Below, in pieces: positions 1 through 11,033 of a stretch of DNA of 24,636 bases. The notes under the pieces are model-generated. The model had not been told where the DNA came from and made no database searches. It worked only from the letters and a program-made list of their open reading frames with translations. The stretch lies in contig DASRZM010000052.1 of NCBI GenBank assembly GCA_035686365.1, forward strand, positions 1-24,636. The letters run 5' to 3'. Every line of letters begins with the position of its first letter. Position 1 is the first letter of the stretch. A program made the translations under genes and the position numbers. Source of the DNA: DASRZM01 sp035686365 (GTDB lineage Bacteria > Pseudomonadota > Gammaproteobacteria > Xanthomonadales > Xanthomonadaceae).

Positions 1-42
1 TACCGCATCCTCGCCGTGCGCTACGGCTCCCCGGCGGACTGA
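1..42 (+). CDS. C-terminal end of an unidentified upstream gene (partial)
   Basis: Frame 1 is open from the window edge and reads YRILAVRYGSPAD before a TGA at 40-42. Only 13 residues are present, too few to assign a family. The codon choice is GC-rich like that of the neighbours, and a gene ending here fits the close packing of the region, but a chance open frame cannot be excluded. Confidence 0.4.
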   Translation, partial: YRILAVRYGSPAD

Positions 43-104
43 CCCGGTCAACGGCACCTCACGATCGCGAGGGCGGGCTGGCGGCCGTTGCAGGTGAAAG
101 CCGG

Positions 105-128
105 TCCCCTCACTGGGGGATTTCCCTC
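105..128 (+). promoter_or_regulatory. Inverted-repeat element upstream of the S8 protease gene
   Basis: The 148 bases between the preceding stop and the protease start hold two overlapping dyads. TCCCC (105-109) can pair with GGGGA (116-120), followed by three T, which is a weak terminator-like hairpin for the gene ending at 42. GGGGGATTTCCCTC (115-128) is itself a near-palindrome and could be an operator for the protease gene. I cannot tell which reading is right; the arms are short. Confidence 0.25.
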
Positions 129-190
129 ATCGCGGTCCGGCGCCAGACCCGGATCATCGGAGGCTGGTTCCGAAACAGGGGCGATCCGCC

Positions 191-3835
<3,645 letters not shown>

Positions 3836-3946
3836 GGTGCCGGCGTGCGCCGCGGGGCTCGCCCTGCAGCGCACGCCGGCCGCCCATACCGGTTCCACGC
3901 CCGCGGTGCTAGCGTGTTGTGCTCGTCCACCGACCGGAGCACGACC

Positions 3947-4489
3947 ATGCCCCTTCGCGCCAGACACCATCGCATCCTCCTTGCTGCGCCCCTCGTGGCG
4001 CTGTCCTGGGCTGCCTGCGCCGGCGGACCGGCCACCGCAGAGCTGGTCGACGCGGCCGGCAAACCGGTCGGCTCGGCAACACTGAAGCAGACGCCGCACG
4101 GGGTCCTGATCACGGCGACCGCCGAGGGACTGACGGCGGGCGAGCACGCATTCCACATCCACGAGACCGGCCAGTGCGATCCGGGCACCGGCTTCAGCAG
4201 CGCCGGCGGACACTTCGCGCTGGGGCGCGAGCACGGTTTCCTGGTCGAGGCCGGGCCGCACCCGGGCGACATGCCGAACGTTGTCGTTGGCGCGGATGGC
4301 CGCTTCGCCATCGAGGTGTTGAACGGGCGCGTGAGCCTGGAGCCGGGCGCCGACGGCGACCTGTTCGACGCCGACGGCTCGGCGCTGGTGATCCATGCCG
4401 GCGCCGACGACTACCACAGCCAGCCCGCCGGCGCGGCCGGCGATCGCGTCGCCTGCGGCGTCATCCGGGCGCCGGACCGGACGCTCTGA
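3947..4489 (+). CDS. sodC: Cu/Zn superoxide dismutase
   Basis: The 180-residue protein dismutates superoxide in the periplasm. Copper ligands are visible as His70 and His72 (HAFHIHE), His89 (AGGHF) and His150 (VIHAGADD). Zinc ligands are His89, His96, His105 and Asp108 (PHPGDMPN). Cys77 and Cys170 (ACGVI) would form the conserved disulfide. The start at 3947 was chosen because GGAG lies 8 bases upstream and the protein then begins with a basic stretch and a hydrophobic segment. That segment ends in WAAC, a lipobox-like sequence, so it may be lipid-anchored at Cys24; Trp at -3 is unusual for a lipobox, and a cleaved signal peptide is possible. The frame also extends upstream to 3845, but those residues look non-coding. 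It is separated from the protease by 111 bases, so it may have its own promoter. Confidence 0.92.
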   Translation: MPLRARHHRILLAAPLVALSWAACAGGPATAELVDAAGKPVGSATLKQTPHGVLITATAEGLTAGEHAFHIHETGQCDPGTGFSSAGGHFALGREHGFLVEAGPHPGDMPNVVVGADGRFAIEVLNGRVSLEPGADGDLFDADGSALVIHAGADDYHSQPAGAAGDRVACGVIRAPDRTL

Positions 4490-4604
4490 TCGCGCCGGGG
4501 AGATACGGCATGGGTGCGATCCGGTGGTCCAGCGCGCCCGTTCGTGGTCCGCCGCCGCGATGGACCATAATTGCGGGCACAGCCCCGAGCGGAAGTGCCA
4601 TGCC

Positions 4605-4841
4605 ATGGGCCAGCACATCGTCTTCGACACGCCGACCGGCCTGATCCCGGGCTATCGGGCCGATCCGCACATCCCGCCCGAAAGCGTGCAACAGCATCGC
4701 GAGCTGCAGCCGGACGCCGACTTCCACCTGTACCCGGCCGGGCACGGCTTCAACTGCGAAGCACGGCCGGACTACGATCCCGACAGCGCGGCGCTGGCGC
4801 TGGAACGCACGCTCGCGTTCCTCGAGCACGCACTGCGGTGA
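4605..4841 (+). pseudogene. Dienelactone hydrolase remnant with in-frame internal deletion
   Basis: The 78-codon frame joins the two ends of a dienelactone hydrolase. Residues 1-21 (MGQHIVFDTPTG, YRADP) match the family N-terminus. Residues 22-78 (IPPESVQQH, YPAGHGFNC, ALERTLAFLEHAL) match its last 55-60 residues, including the catalytic His in AGHGF. About 140 residues that carry the nucleophilic Cys and the catalytic Asp are missing, so it cannot be an active hydrolase. There is no stop or frameshift: the deletion is in frame. The probable breakpoint is in the codons for ADP (around 4661-4670). GGAAG at 4591-4595 is a weak ribosome site. Its stop overlaps the GTG of the HIT gene (GTGA, 4838-4841), so it may survive as a coupling leader for the operon. 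A real small protein is the alternative. Confidence 0.75.
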
Positions 4842-5245
4842 GCGCATTCGCCCTCGATGAAAGGCTCGCGGCCGATTCGGTAGCGGTGGTCGAGCTCCCG
4901 CTGTGCGAGGTGCGCCTGATGGACGATGCACGCTGGCCCTGGCTGCTGCTGGTACCGCGAAGGCCGGGACTGCGCGAACTGATCGACCTGGATGCGGCCG
5001 ACCGCCGCGCGCTGTGCGAGGAGGTCGACCGCGCCGCGCACGCGCTGCACGCGCTGTTCGCCCCCGACAAGCTCAATGTCGCCACGCTGGGCAATGTCGT
5101 GGAGCAGTTGCACGTGCACCTGGTTGCACGCTATCGGGACGATGCCGCCTGGCCGCTGCCGGTCTGGGGGCAGGGTGCGCGCATCGCCTACCAGGACGGC
5201 GAGCGCGCGCGCCGGCAGGCGGCGCTGCGCGGAGCGCTGGCGTGA
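4838..5245 (+). CDS. HIT-family protein (QxHxH variant)
   Basis: The 135-residue protein has the histidine-triad fold signature: PWLLLVPRRPG (about 34-44), LIDLD, and the C-terminal motif QLHVHLVARYRDD with AWPLPVWG after it. The first His of the usual HxHxHxx is Gln90; His92 (the nucleophile position) and His94 remain. Close relatives known as small HIT-domain proteins share this Gln form. HIT enzymes usually hydrolyse or transfer nucleotides (for example diadenosine polyphosphates), but the substrate here is unknown. The GTG start at 4838 overlaps the stop of the preceding remnant and its own stop overlaps the next GTG (5242), so it is the second member of a coupled operon. An upstream ATG frame from 4571 exists but runs through the dienelactone hydrolase remnant in another frame. 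Confidence 0.85.
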   Translation: MSAFALDERLAADSVAVVELPLCEVRLMDDARWPWLLLVPRRPGLRELIDLDAADRRALCEEVDRAAHALHALFAPDKLNVATLGNVVEQLHVHLVARYRDDAAWPLPVWGQGARIAYQDGERARRQAALRGALA

Positions 5246-5943
5246 CCCATGCCGACGGGCCGGTGATCGAAGCACTGGGCGAATCGGCACTGCTGGTGCG
5301 CCTGGGCAGCCGGGTGGACGCAGGACTCAATGCCCGGGTCCACGCCCTGGCGGCACGCCTGCGTGCCGAGCCCGTCGAAGCCGTGGTCGATGTGGTTCCC
5401 GCCTATGGGTCCCTGGCCGTGCACTTCGACGGCGGCGCCGATCCTGCTGGCGTGCGCGCGCTCGTGGACGCATGGCTGCGCGCGCGCCTGGACACGCCTG
5501 CGACTGGCTCCGTGGCCGCTGCACGCACGGTCGAGGTGCCTGTGTGCTACGGCGGCGAGCACGGCCCCGACCTGGAGGCGCTGTCCCGCCATGCCGGGCT
5601 CGAGGTCCAGGACGTGGTCGCGCGCCATGCCGGCGCGGATTTCCGCGTGGCCATGCTCGGCTTCGCGCCCGGATTTCCGTACCTGCTCGGATTGCCGGCG
5701 GAGCTGGCGATGCCGCGCCTGGCGCAACCGCGCCGGACGGTGCCGGCCGGCTCGGTCGGCATCGCCGAGGCGCAGACGGGAATCTATCCACAGTCCAGCC
5801 CGGGCGGCTGGCGCCTGATCGGTCGTACCCCGCTGCGCCTGTTCGACGCCGCGCGGGAACCGCCGAGCCTGCTGGCGCCCGGCGACCGGGTGCGCTTCGT
5901 TGCCATCGAGGCGACGCGCTTCGACCGCTGGCCGGCACCGTGA
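5242..5943 (+). CDS. pxpB: 5-oxoprolinase subunit PxpB
   Basis: The 233-residue protein is the KipI-like subunit of the bacterial ATP-dependent 5-oxoprolinase PxpABC, which opens 5-oxoproline to L-glutamate in the cytoplasm. Family hallmarks are the N-terminal IEALGESALLVRLG, the YGSLAVHFD segment, VPVCYGGEHGPDLE, and the core DFRVAMLGFAPGFPYLLGLP with the following RRTVPAGSVGIAEAQTGIYP and SPGGWRLIGRTP. The length is close to the E. coli protein of about 218 residues. The GTG start at 5242 overlaps the HIT stop and the TGA at 5941-5943 overlaps the pxpC GTG. Relatives are often annotated as allophanate hydrolase subunit 1, a misnomer; the adjacent PxpC and PxpA support the oxoprolinase assignment. 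Confidence 0.92.
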   Translation: MTHADGPVIEALGESALLVRLGSRVDAGLNARVHALAARLRAEPVEAVVDVVPAYGSLAVHFDGGADPAGVRALVDAWLRARLDTPATGSVAAARTVEVPVCYGGEHGPDLEALSRHAGLEVQDVVARHAGADFRVAMLGFAPGFPYLLGLPAELAMPRLAQPRRTVPAGSVGIAEAQTGIYPQSSPGGWRLIGRTPLRLFDAAREPPSLLAPGDRVRFVAIEATRFDRWPAP

Positions 5944-6920
5944 CCGCCCGGATCGAGGTGCTCGAGGCCGGGCTGTCGACGACCGTGCAGGCGCGTGGAC
6001 GCTGCGGCTGGCGCGCGTTCGGCGTCGGCGCCGCCGGCGCGCTCGATTCGCATTCGTCCCGGATCGCCAACCTGCTGGTGGGCAATGGTCCGGATGCGGC
6101 AATGCTGGAGATCGCATTGCACGGTCCGCTGCTGCGCGCGAGCGTGGCGCTGCACGTGGCGCTGACCGGCGCCGAGATCGAAGCCGACTTCGACGGTGTA
6201 CCCGTGCCGATGTGGCGTCCGGTGGATCTGCCGGCCGGGGGCCAGTTGCGGCTCGGGCACTGCCGGCGAGGCACGCGCGCCTACCTCGCCATTGCCGGGG
6301 GAATCGACGTCGCGCCGGTCCTGGGCAGCCGCGCGACCGACCTGCGCGCCGGCTTCGGCGGGCTGTCGGGGCGCGCGCTGCAGGCGCGCGACCGGATCTC
6401 CGTCGACGCGCTGGCCGAGGACGCGGACGCGCTGCGTGCCGCTCCCTGGTGGGTGGATCCCTCGCCCGAACTCGACTTCGACCTTCCGGCGCTGGCGCGG
6501 GTGCTGCCCGGAGCCCAGCGCTGCACCGAGGCGGCCGAATCCGCCTGGTTCGCCAGCGGCTACCGGGTCGCCGCGGCCAGCGACCGCGTCGGCCTGCGGC
6601 TGGAGGGCCCACGGCTGGAACTTGCGGCGCCCGCCACGGGCGTGTCCGAGCCGGTCGCACCGGGCACCGTCCAGCTGCCGCCCGACGGCCAGCCGATCGT
6701 GCTGATGGGCGAATGCGGCACGGTCGGCGGCTACCCGCGCATCGGGCACGTGTTCGCCGCCGATCTGCCGCGGCTGGCGCAACTGCGTCCGGGCGAGACC
6801 CTGCACTTCGTGCCCGGCACGATCCAGCAAGCCGACCTGGCCGCTTGCCAGTGGCGGCGACGGCTGGCAAGAATCGCCGTCGCCATCGAAGCACATGGGG
6901 GTCGGGCAGCCCGTGCGTGA
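5940..6920 (+). CDS. pxpC: 5-oxoprolinase subunit PxpC
   Basis: The 326-residue KipA-like subunit acts with PxpB and PxpA in ATP-dependent cleavage of 5-oxoproline. Recognisable blocks are IEVLEAGLSTTVQ at the N-terminus, DSHSSRIANLLVGN, AMLEIALHGP, YLAIAGGIDVAPVLGSR, and the C-terminal GECGTVGGYPRIGHVFAAD followed by QLRPGE. The size is near the usual 310 residues. It starts at GTG 5940, overlapping the pxpB stop by four bases, and ends inside the start of pxpA, again implying translational coupling. Confidence 0.92.
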   Translation: MTARIEVLEAGLSTTVQARGRCGWRAFGVGAAGALDSHSSRIANLLVGNGPDAAMLEIALHGPLLRASVALHVALTGAEIEADFDGVPVPMWRPVDLPAGGQLRLGHCRRGTRAYLAIAGGIDVAPVLGSRATDLRAGFGGLSGRALQARDRISVDALAEDADALRAAPWWVDPSPELDFDLPALARVLPGAQRCTEAAESAWFASGYRVAAASDRVGLRLEGPRLELAAPATGVSEPVAPGTVQLPPDGQPIVLMGECGTVGGYPRIGHVFAADLPRLAQLRPGETLHFVPGTIQQADLAACQWRRRLARIAVAIEAHGGRAARA

Positions 6921-7665
6921 GATCGACTTCAACTGCGACCTCGGCGAGGGGCTCGACAGCGACGCGGCGATCCTGCCGCACGTGAGTTCGGCCAACATTG
7001 CCTGCGGCCTGCACGCCGGCGATGCCCAATGCATGCAGCGCACGGTCGCGCTGTGCCTCCGGCACGGGGTCGCGATCGGGGCGCACCCGTCCCTGCCCGA
7101 CCGCGAGGGCTTCGGGCGGCGCGAGCTGGCGACCACGCCGGCGGCGGTGCACGCCCTGACCCTGTACCAGGTCGGCGCGCTGCATGGATTCGTCGCGGCG
7201 GCCGGCGCGCGGCTGCACCACGTCAAGCCGCATGGCGCGCTCTACAACCTGGCGGCGCGCGATCGGGCGATCGCTGCGGCCATCGCCTCGGCGGTCGCCC
7301 GGTTCGATGCCGGGCTGGTGCTGTACGCGCTTTCGGGCAGCGAACTGGCGCGGGCCGGACAGGCAGAGGGTCTGGCGGTGGCGCACGAGGTCTTCGCCGA
7401 GCGCCGCTACGAGGCGGACGGCAGCCTGACGCCGCGCAGCCGCCCCGACGCGGTCATCGCCGACATCGACATGGCCGCACAGCAGATCGCGCAGATGCTG
7501 CAGGCCGGTGCGGTCACCGCGCGCACCGGCGAGTCCGTGCCGGTGCGCGCCGATACCGTGTGCCTGCATGGCGACCGCGCCGATGCGGCGCTGTTCGCCC
7601 GGCGGCTGCGCGCGGCCATCGAACAGGCCGGCTACAGCGTGCGTGCACTGGAGCGGGGCGCATGA
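6913..7665 (+). CDS. pxpA: 5-oxoprolinase subunit PxpA (LamB/YcsF family)
   Basis: The 250-residue protein is the third 5-oxoprolinase subunit. Family motifs are IDFNCDLGEG at residues 4-13, SANIACGLHAGD, GAHPSLPDREGFGRR, HVKPHGALYN, EVFAERRYEADGSLTPRSRP and VCLHGD. I chose GTG 6913 because the protein then begins MREIDFNCDLGEG, as family members do, and because GTG starts overlapping the previous stop are the pattern in this operon. ATG 6895 adds six residues and is the alternative. E. coli PxpA is about 244 residues. The gene overlaps the DUF969 gene start (ATGA at 7662). Confidence 0.92.
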   Translation: MREIDFNCDLGEGLDSDAAILPHVSSANIACGLHAGDAQCMQRTVALCLRHGVAIGAHPSLPDREGFGRRELATTPAAVHALTLYQVGALHGFVAAAGARLHHVKPHGALYNLAARDRAIAAAIASAVARFDAGLVLYALSGSELARAGQAEGLAVAHEVFAERRYEADGSLTPRSRPDAVIADIDMAAQQIAQMLQAGAVTARTGESVPVRADTVCLHGDRADAALFARRLRAAIEQAGYSVRALERGA

Positions 7666-8387
7666 ACCTGTGGCCGCTGATCGGCGTGGCCTGGGTCGTG
7701 GCCGGGTTCGCACTGCGGCTGAATCCGGCGCTGGTGGTGGTCACCGCCGGTGTCGTGACCGGACTGGTTGCCGGCTTCGGCCCGGTCGAGGTCCTGGCGC
7801 TGCTGGGCGACGCCTTCACCAGGAACCGGTACCTGGCGCTGTTCCTGCTGACGCTGCCGGTGGTGGGGCTGCTGGAGCGCCACGGGCTCAAGGAACACGC
7901 GCAGGCCTTCGTGGCGCGCCTTCGCGGAGCCACCACGGGGCGCCTGCTGATCGCCTACCTGGCGCTGCGGCAAGTCACGGCGGCGCTGGGCCTCAACAGC
8001 CTGGGCGGACATCCGCAGACGGTGCGTCCGCTGGTTGCGCCGATGGCCGAGGGCGCGGCCCAGGCGCGCTTGGGACCGATCCCGCACGCCCAGCGCGAGC
8101 GGATCAAGGCGTTCTCGGCGGCCACCGACAACGTCGGACTGTTCTTCGGCGAGGACATCTTCATCGCGTTCGGTGCGGTGCTGCTGATGCAGGGGGTGCT
8201 GGCCGAGCACGGCATCGCCGCCGAGCCGCTGGCGATCGCGCTGTGGGGCATCCCCACGGGGCTGTGTGCGTTTGCGATCCACGCGGTGCGGCTGCACCGC
8301 TTCGACCGGACACTGGCGCGGGCCGCCGATGCGGCGGCGGCAATCCCGGCGCCCGCACCCGATCTCGAGCCGGGGCCCGGCCCATGA
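7662..8387 (+). CDS. DUF969 membrane protein, putative 5-oxoproline transporter subunit
   Basis: The 241-residue integral membrane protein has hydrophobic segments from residue 4 onward (WPLIGVAWVVAGFAL, ALVVVTAGVVTGLVAG, YLALFLLTLPVVGLL, IFIAFGAVLLMQGVL). The conserved polar stretch ALRQVTAALGLNSLGGHPQTVRPL is typical of DUF969. The family is always paired with DUF979 and is commonly found beside pxpABC, which is why databases call it a 5-oxoproline transporter subunit. The transport role is inferred from this context. It starts with ATG overlapping the pxpA stop and ends in a Pro/Ala-rich tail overlapping the next gene. Confidence 0.85.
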   Translation: MNLWPLIGVAWVVAGFALRLNPALVVVTAGVVTGLVAGFGPVEVLALLGDAFTRNRYLALFLLTLPVVGLLERHGLKEHAQAFVARLRGATTGRLLIAYLALRQVTAALGLNSLGGHPQTVRPLVAPMAEGAAQARLGPIPHAQRERIKAFSAATDNVGLFFGEDIFIAFGAVLLMQGVLAEHGIAAEPLAIALWGIPTGLCAFAIHAVRLHRFDRTLARAADAAAAIPAPAPDLEPGPGP

Positions 8388-9337
8388 TCGAGCTGCAGTG
8401 GATCTACTGGCTGACCGGTGCCTACCTGGCCTCGATCGCGTGGCGCGGACTGCGCGACTCGGGCAACCCGCGGCGCTGGACCACGGGCGGATTCTGGGCG
8501 CTGCTGGCCGTCGCGTTCCTGGTCGGCGAGCGCTTGCCGGCGTCGGTGATGGGAGCGATCGTCGTGGCGCTGGCGTTGATTGCGGGCCTGGGCGGCGTAC
8601 GGCTGGGGCGCTATGACCAGAGCAGCGCACAGGAGAAGCGTTCGGAGGCGCGGCGGCTGGGCAACCGGCTGTTCGGGCCGGCGCTGCTGATCCCCGGGGT
8701 GACCCTGCTGGGTGCGATCGGCCTCAGGCACGTGGAGCTCGCCGGCAGGCCGCTGCTGGATCCGCTGCACACCACACTGGTGTCGTTGGGTCTGGCCTGC
8801 GTGGTGGCGATGCTGGCGGCGTGCCGGCTGACGCGGCAGTCGCCGTGGTCGGCGGTGGAGCAGTCGCGACGCCTGATCGACGCCATCGGCTGGGCGGCGG
8901 TGCTGCCGCTGCTGCTGGCCACGCTGGGCAGCGTGTTCGCGGCGGCCGGTGTCGGCGACGCGGTGGCGCAGGTGGTGCGTGCTCTGATCCCGGTGGACCA
9001 GCCTTTCGTGGTGGTACTGGCCTATGCGCTGGGGATGGCGGCATTCACGATGATCATGGGCAATGCCTTCGCGGCCTTTCCGGTGATGACGGCGGGGATC
9101 GCGCTGCCGCTGCTGGTGGACGTGCATGGGGCCGAGCCGGCTTCGCTGGCGGCGATCGGGATGCTGTCGGGATACTGCGGCACACTGATGACGCCGATGG
9201 CGGCGAACTTCAACCTGGTGCCGGCGGCATTGCTCGAGCTGGACGATCCCTACGGCGTGATCCGGGTGCAGATCCCGACGGCGCTGTTGCTGCTGGCGGC
9301 GAACGTGGTGCTGATGTATGTGATCGTGTTCCGCTGA
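8384..9337 (+). CDS. DUF979 membrane protein, putative 5-oxoproline transporter subunit
   Basis: The 317-residue multi-spanning inner-membrane protein is the second half of the DUF969/DUF979 pair. About eight or nine hydrophobic segments are visible. The conserved central and C-terminal blocks include YDQSSAQEK, PLLLATLGSVFAAAGVGDA, MAAFTMIMGNAFAAFPVM and GMLSGYCGTLMTPMAANFN. These resemble the helix-breaking loops of ion-transporter-like permeases. ATG 8384 overlaps the previous stop by four bases. It is the last gene of the operon; a short GC-rich hairpin follows its stop. Confidence 0.85.
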   Translation: MIELQWIYWLTGAYLASIAWRGLRDSGNPRRWTTGGFWALLAVAFLVGERLPASVMGAIVVALALIAGLGGVRLGRYDQSSAQEKRSEARRLGNRLFGPALLIPGVTLLGAIGLRHVELAGRPLLDPLHTTLVSLGLACVVAMLAACRLTRQSPWSAVEQSRRLIDAIGWAAVLPLLLATLGSVFAAAGVGDAVAQVVRALIPVDQPFVVVLAYALGMAAFTMIMGNAFAAFPVMTAGIALPLLVDVHGAEPASLAAIGMLSGYCGTLMTPMAANFNLVPAALLELDDPYGVIRVQIPTALLLLAANVVLMYVIVFR

Positions 9338-9342
9338 GTCCC

Positions 9343-9360
9343 GGCGCTCGTCGAAGCGCC
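9343..9360 (+). terminator. Weak hairpin after the 5-oxoproline operon
   Basis: GGCGCT (9343-9348) pairs perfectly with AGCGCC (9355-9360) across a six-base loop, six bases after the DUF979 stop. There is no T-run, so it is at best a weak or factor-assisted terminator. Confidence 0.3.
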
Positions 9361-9401
9361 GAACGCGCGGCTGCGCTCCAATCGACGCGGCGGCTGCTCT
9401 T

Positions 9402-9541
9402 CTCCTCCCCTTGCGCGCCGCAGGCGCGGAGGGGGAGGCCGGGAGGGGGTTGCGGTCGGAGCGCGGGCTCCACGTCCCGCGCGCGGCTGCGCCGCGCGAC
9501 CCCTCCCCAACCCTCCCCTTCGCTGCGCGAAAGGGAGGGGG
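9402..9541. repeat. CT-rich intergenic hairpin repeat pair
   Basis: The 371-base gap between the DUF979 gene and tilS has no credible gene. It holds two related hairpins rich in CTCCCC/GGGGAG, at about 9402-9437 and at 9511-9539. In the second, a 13-base arm starting CCCTCCCCTTCGC pairs with 9527-9539 at 12 of 13 positions. Between them GGGAGGGGGTT and CCCTCCCCAACCC face each other, so the pair forms one larger inverted repeat. This class of CT-rich repeat is common between genes in high-GC proteobacteria. The rest of the gap shows nothing I can identify. Confidence 0.6.
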
Positions 9542-9695
9542 CAGGATCGCTGCATTCGAGCGGCCGGCCTGGGCAATCCGGGGGAAGCGGAAGGCGCGAG
9601 CAACAGCAGCCATCGCACTGCGCCCACCGCTTCCCTCCAACCGCCCGGGCCGGCCGCCCGAACGCCGCGAACCTGCCCCGGCGCCACGCGTCCCC

Positions 9696-9701
9696 TAGAA
9701 T
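9696..9701 (+). promoter_or_regulatory. Possible -10 box for tilS
   Basis: TAGAAT sits seven bases before the tilS ATG (9709). As a -10 element it would place the transcript start at or next to the ATG, giving a leaderless or very short-leader mRNA. No purine-rich ribosome site is present and no convincing -35 box is seen. Confidence 0.3.
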
Positions 9702-9708
9702 CCGAGCC

Positions 9709-11001
9709 ATGTCCCACGCCAACGCCATCCGCGCTGCCCTCGCCCACCCGCCATCGGCGCGGATCGTCGTGGGCTACAGCGGCGGCCTGGATTCGACCGT
9801 GCTGCTGCACGCGCTCGCGCAGGTCGAAGGCATCGCCCTGCGAGCGATCCACGTCGACCACGGCCTGCATCCGGACTCGGCAACATGGGCTGCGCACTGC
9901 GAGCGCACCTGCGAGGGCTGGGGCATCGCCTTGGAGTCCGTGCGCGTGGAGGTAACGGCCGCCGGCAAGGGCATCGAGGCTGCCGCGCGCGAGGCGCGCC
10001 ATGCCGCTTTCGCGCAGCGGCTGGAGGAAGGCGAGACGCTGGCGCTGGCGCACCACCGCGACGACCAGGCCGAGACGGTGCTGCTGCGGCTGCTGCGCGG
10101 CGCCGGCACGCACGGCCTGGCGGCGATGCGGCCGCTGCGTGCCTTCGCGCTCGGCTGGCTGTGGCGTCCGCTGCTGGCGCTGCCGCGCGCCACGCTGGAG
10201 GCGCACGCGCGCGCACACGGGCTGGACTGGATCGAGGATCCGGCCAATGCACGGCTGCAACACGGTCGAAACCGGCTGCGGCACGAGGTGCTGCCGTTGC
10301 TGGAGCGGCACTGGCCGGGCGCGCGCGCGGCGCTTGCGCGCGCGGCCCGGCTGGCTGCGGAAGACGCGCGGCGACTCGATGCACTCGATGCGCAGTTGCT
10401 GGCCGGGGTGCAGGGCGCGGATCCGCGCACGCTGGACGTGGCTGCACTGGTGCGCCTGGACGAGCCGGTGCAGCGGGCGCTGCTGCGGGTGTGGGTCACC
10501 GGCTGCGCCCTGCCGCCGCCGAACGCGGCCGCGTTCGACGCCTTCCGCGGCTGGCTGTCCCAGCGCGCCGACGCGGCGGCGGTGCTGCGCTGGCCCGGAG
10601 CGGAATTGCGGCGGTACCGGAGCACGATCTACGCCATGGCACCACTGGCCCGGCCGGTGCACGGCTGGCAGCTGCAGTGGGACGGAGCCACGGCGCTGCG
10701 CCTGCCGGACGGGTTCGGCCGCCTGGCGCTGGTGCCGGCGGCTGCGATGGCCCGGTCCGTGACAGTGCGTCCACGCGCCGGTGGCGAGCGCATCGCGCTG
10801 CCGGGACGCGAGCACACCCACGCGCTCAAGCACGTGCTGCAGGAACTGGGCGTGCCGCCCTGGACGCGGCGCCGGTTGCCGCTGCTGGTGGCCGCCGACG
10901 GCGAGCTGCTGGCTGCGGCGGATCGGGTGCGTTCGGCGCGCTGGGTGCGCCTGGAACGCGAATCGGGCATGCGGCTGCGCTGGCACGACGGGCACGATTG
11001 A
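9709..11001 (+). CDS. tilS: tRNA(Ile)-lysidine synthetase
   Basis: The 430-residue enzyme uses ATP and lysine to modify C34 of the tRNA-Ile that reads AUA, changing it to lysidine. The PP-loop ATP-pyrophosphatase motif SGGLDS is at residues 24-29. HVDHGLHPDS, LALAHHRDDQAETVLLRLLRGAG and WIEDPANARLQHGRNRLRHEVLPLL are the other N-terminal domain signatures. The C-terminal TilS domain is present (VRPRAGGERIALPG, LKHVLQELGVPPWTRRRLPLL). E. coli TilS is about 432 residues. The in-frame extension upstream to 8821 overlaps the DUF979 gene and is not coding. xseB follows after 32 bases. Confidence 0.95.
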   Translation: MSHANAIRAALAHPPSARIVVGYSGGLDSTVLLHALAQVEGIALRAIHVDHGLHPDSATWAAHCERTCEGWGIALESVRVEVTAAGKGIEAAAREARHAAFAQRLEEGETLALAHHRDDQAETVLLRLLRGAGTHGLAAMRPLRAFALGWLWRPLLALPRATLEAHARAHGLDWIEDPANARLQHGRNRLRHEVLPLLERHWPGARAALARAARLAAEDARRLDALDAQLLAGVQGADPRTLDVAALVRLDEPVQRALLRVWVTGCALPPPNAAAFDAFRGWLSQRADAAAVLRWPGAELRRYRSTIYAMAPLARPVHGWQLQWDGATALRLPDGFGRLALVPAAAMARSVTVRPRAGGERIALPGREHTHALKHVLQELGVPPWTRRRLPLLVAADGELLAAADRVRSARWVRLERESGMRLRWHDGHD

Positions 11002-11033
11002 CCGTGCCGGCGACGCTGGGCACACTCCGCGCC

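Noticed and set aside
6895..6912. ATG 6895 as pxpA start
   Set aside because: It adds MGVGQP before the family N-terminus and lacks a ribosome site; GTG 6913 fits the family and the overlap pattern, though 6895 cannot be fully excluded.
5188..7713. 841-residue minus-strand frame over the pxp genes, and similar ones at 9250-12216 and 12425-15001
   Set aside because: They oppose well-identified genes and show only GC-driven composition. The one at 12425-15001 is the mirror frame of pmbA and its neighbours.
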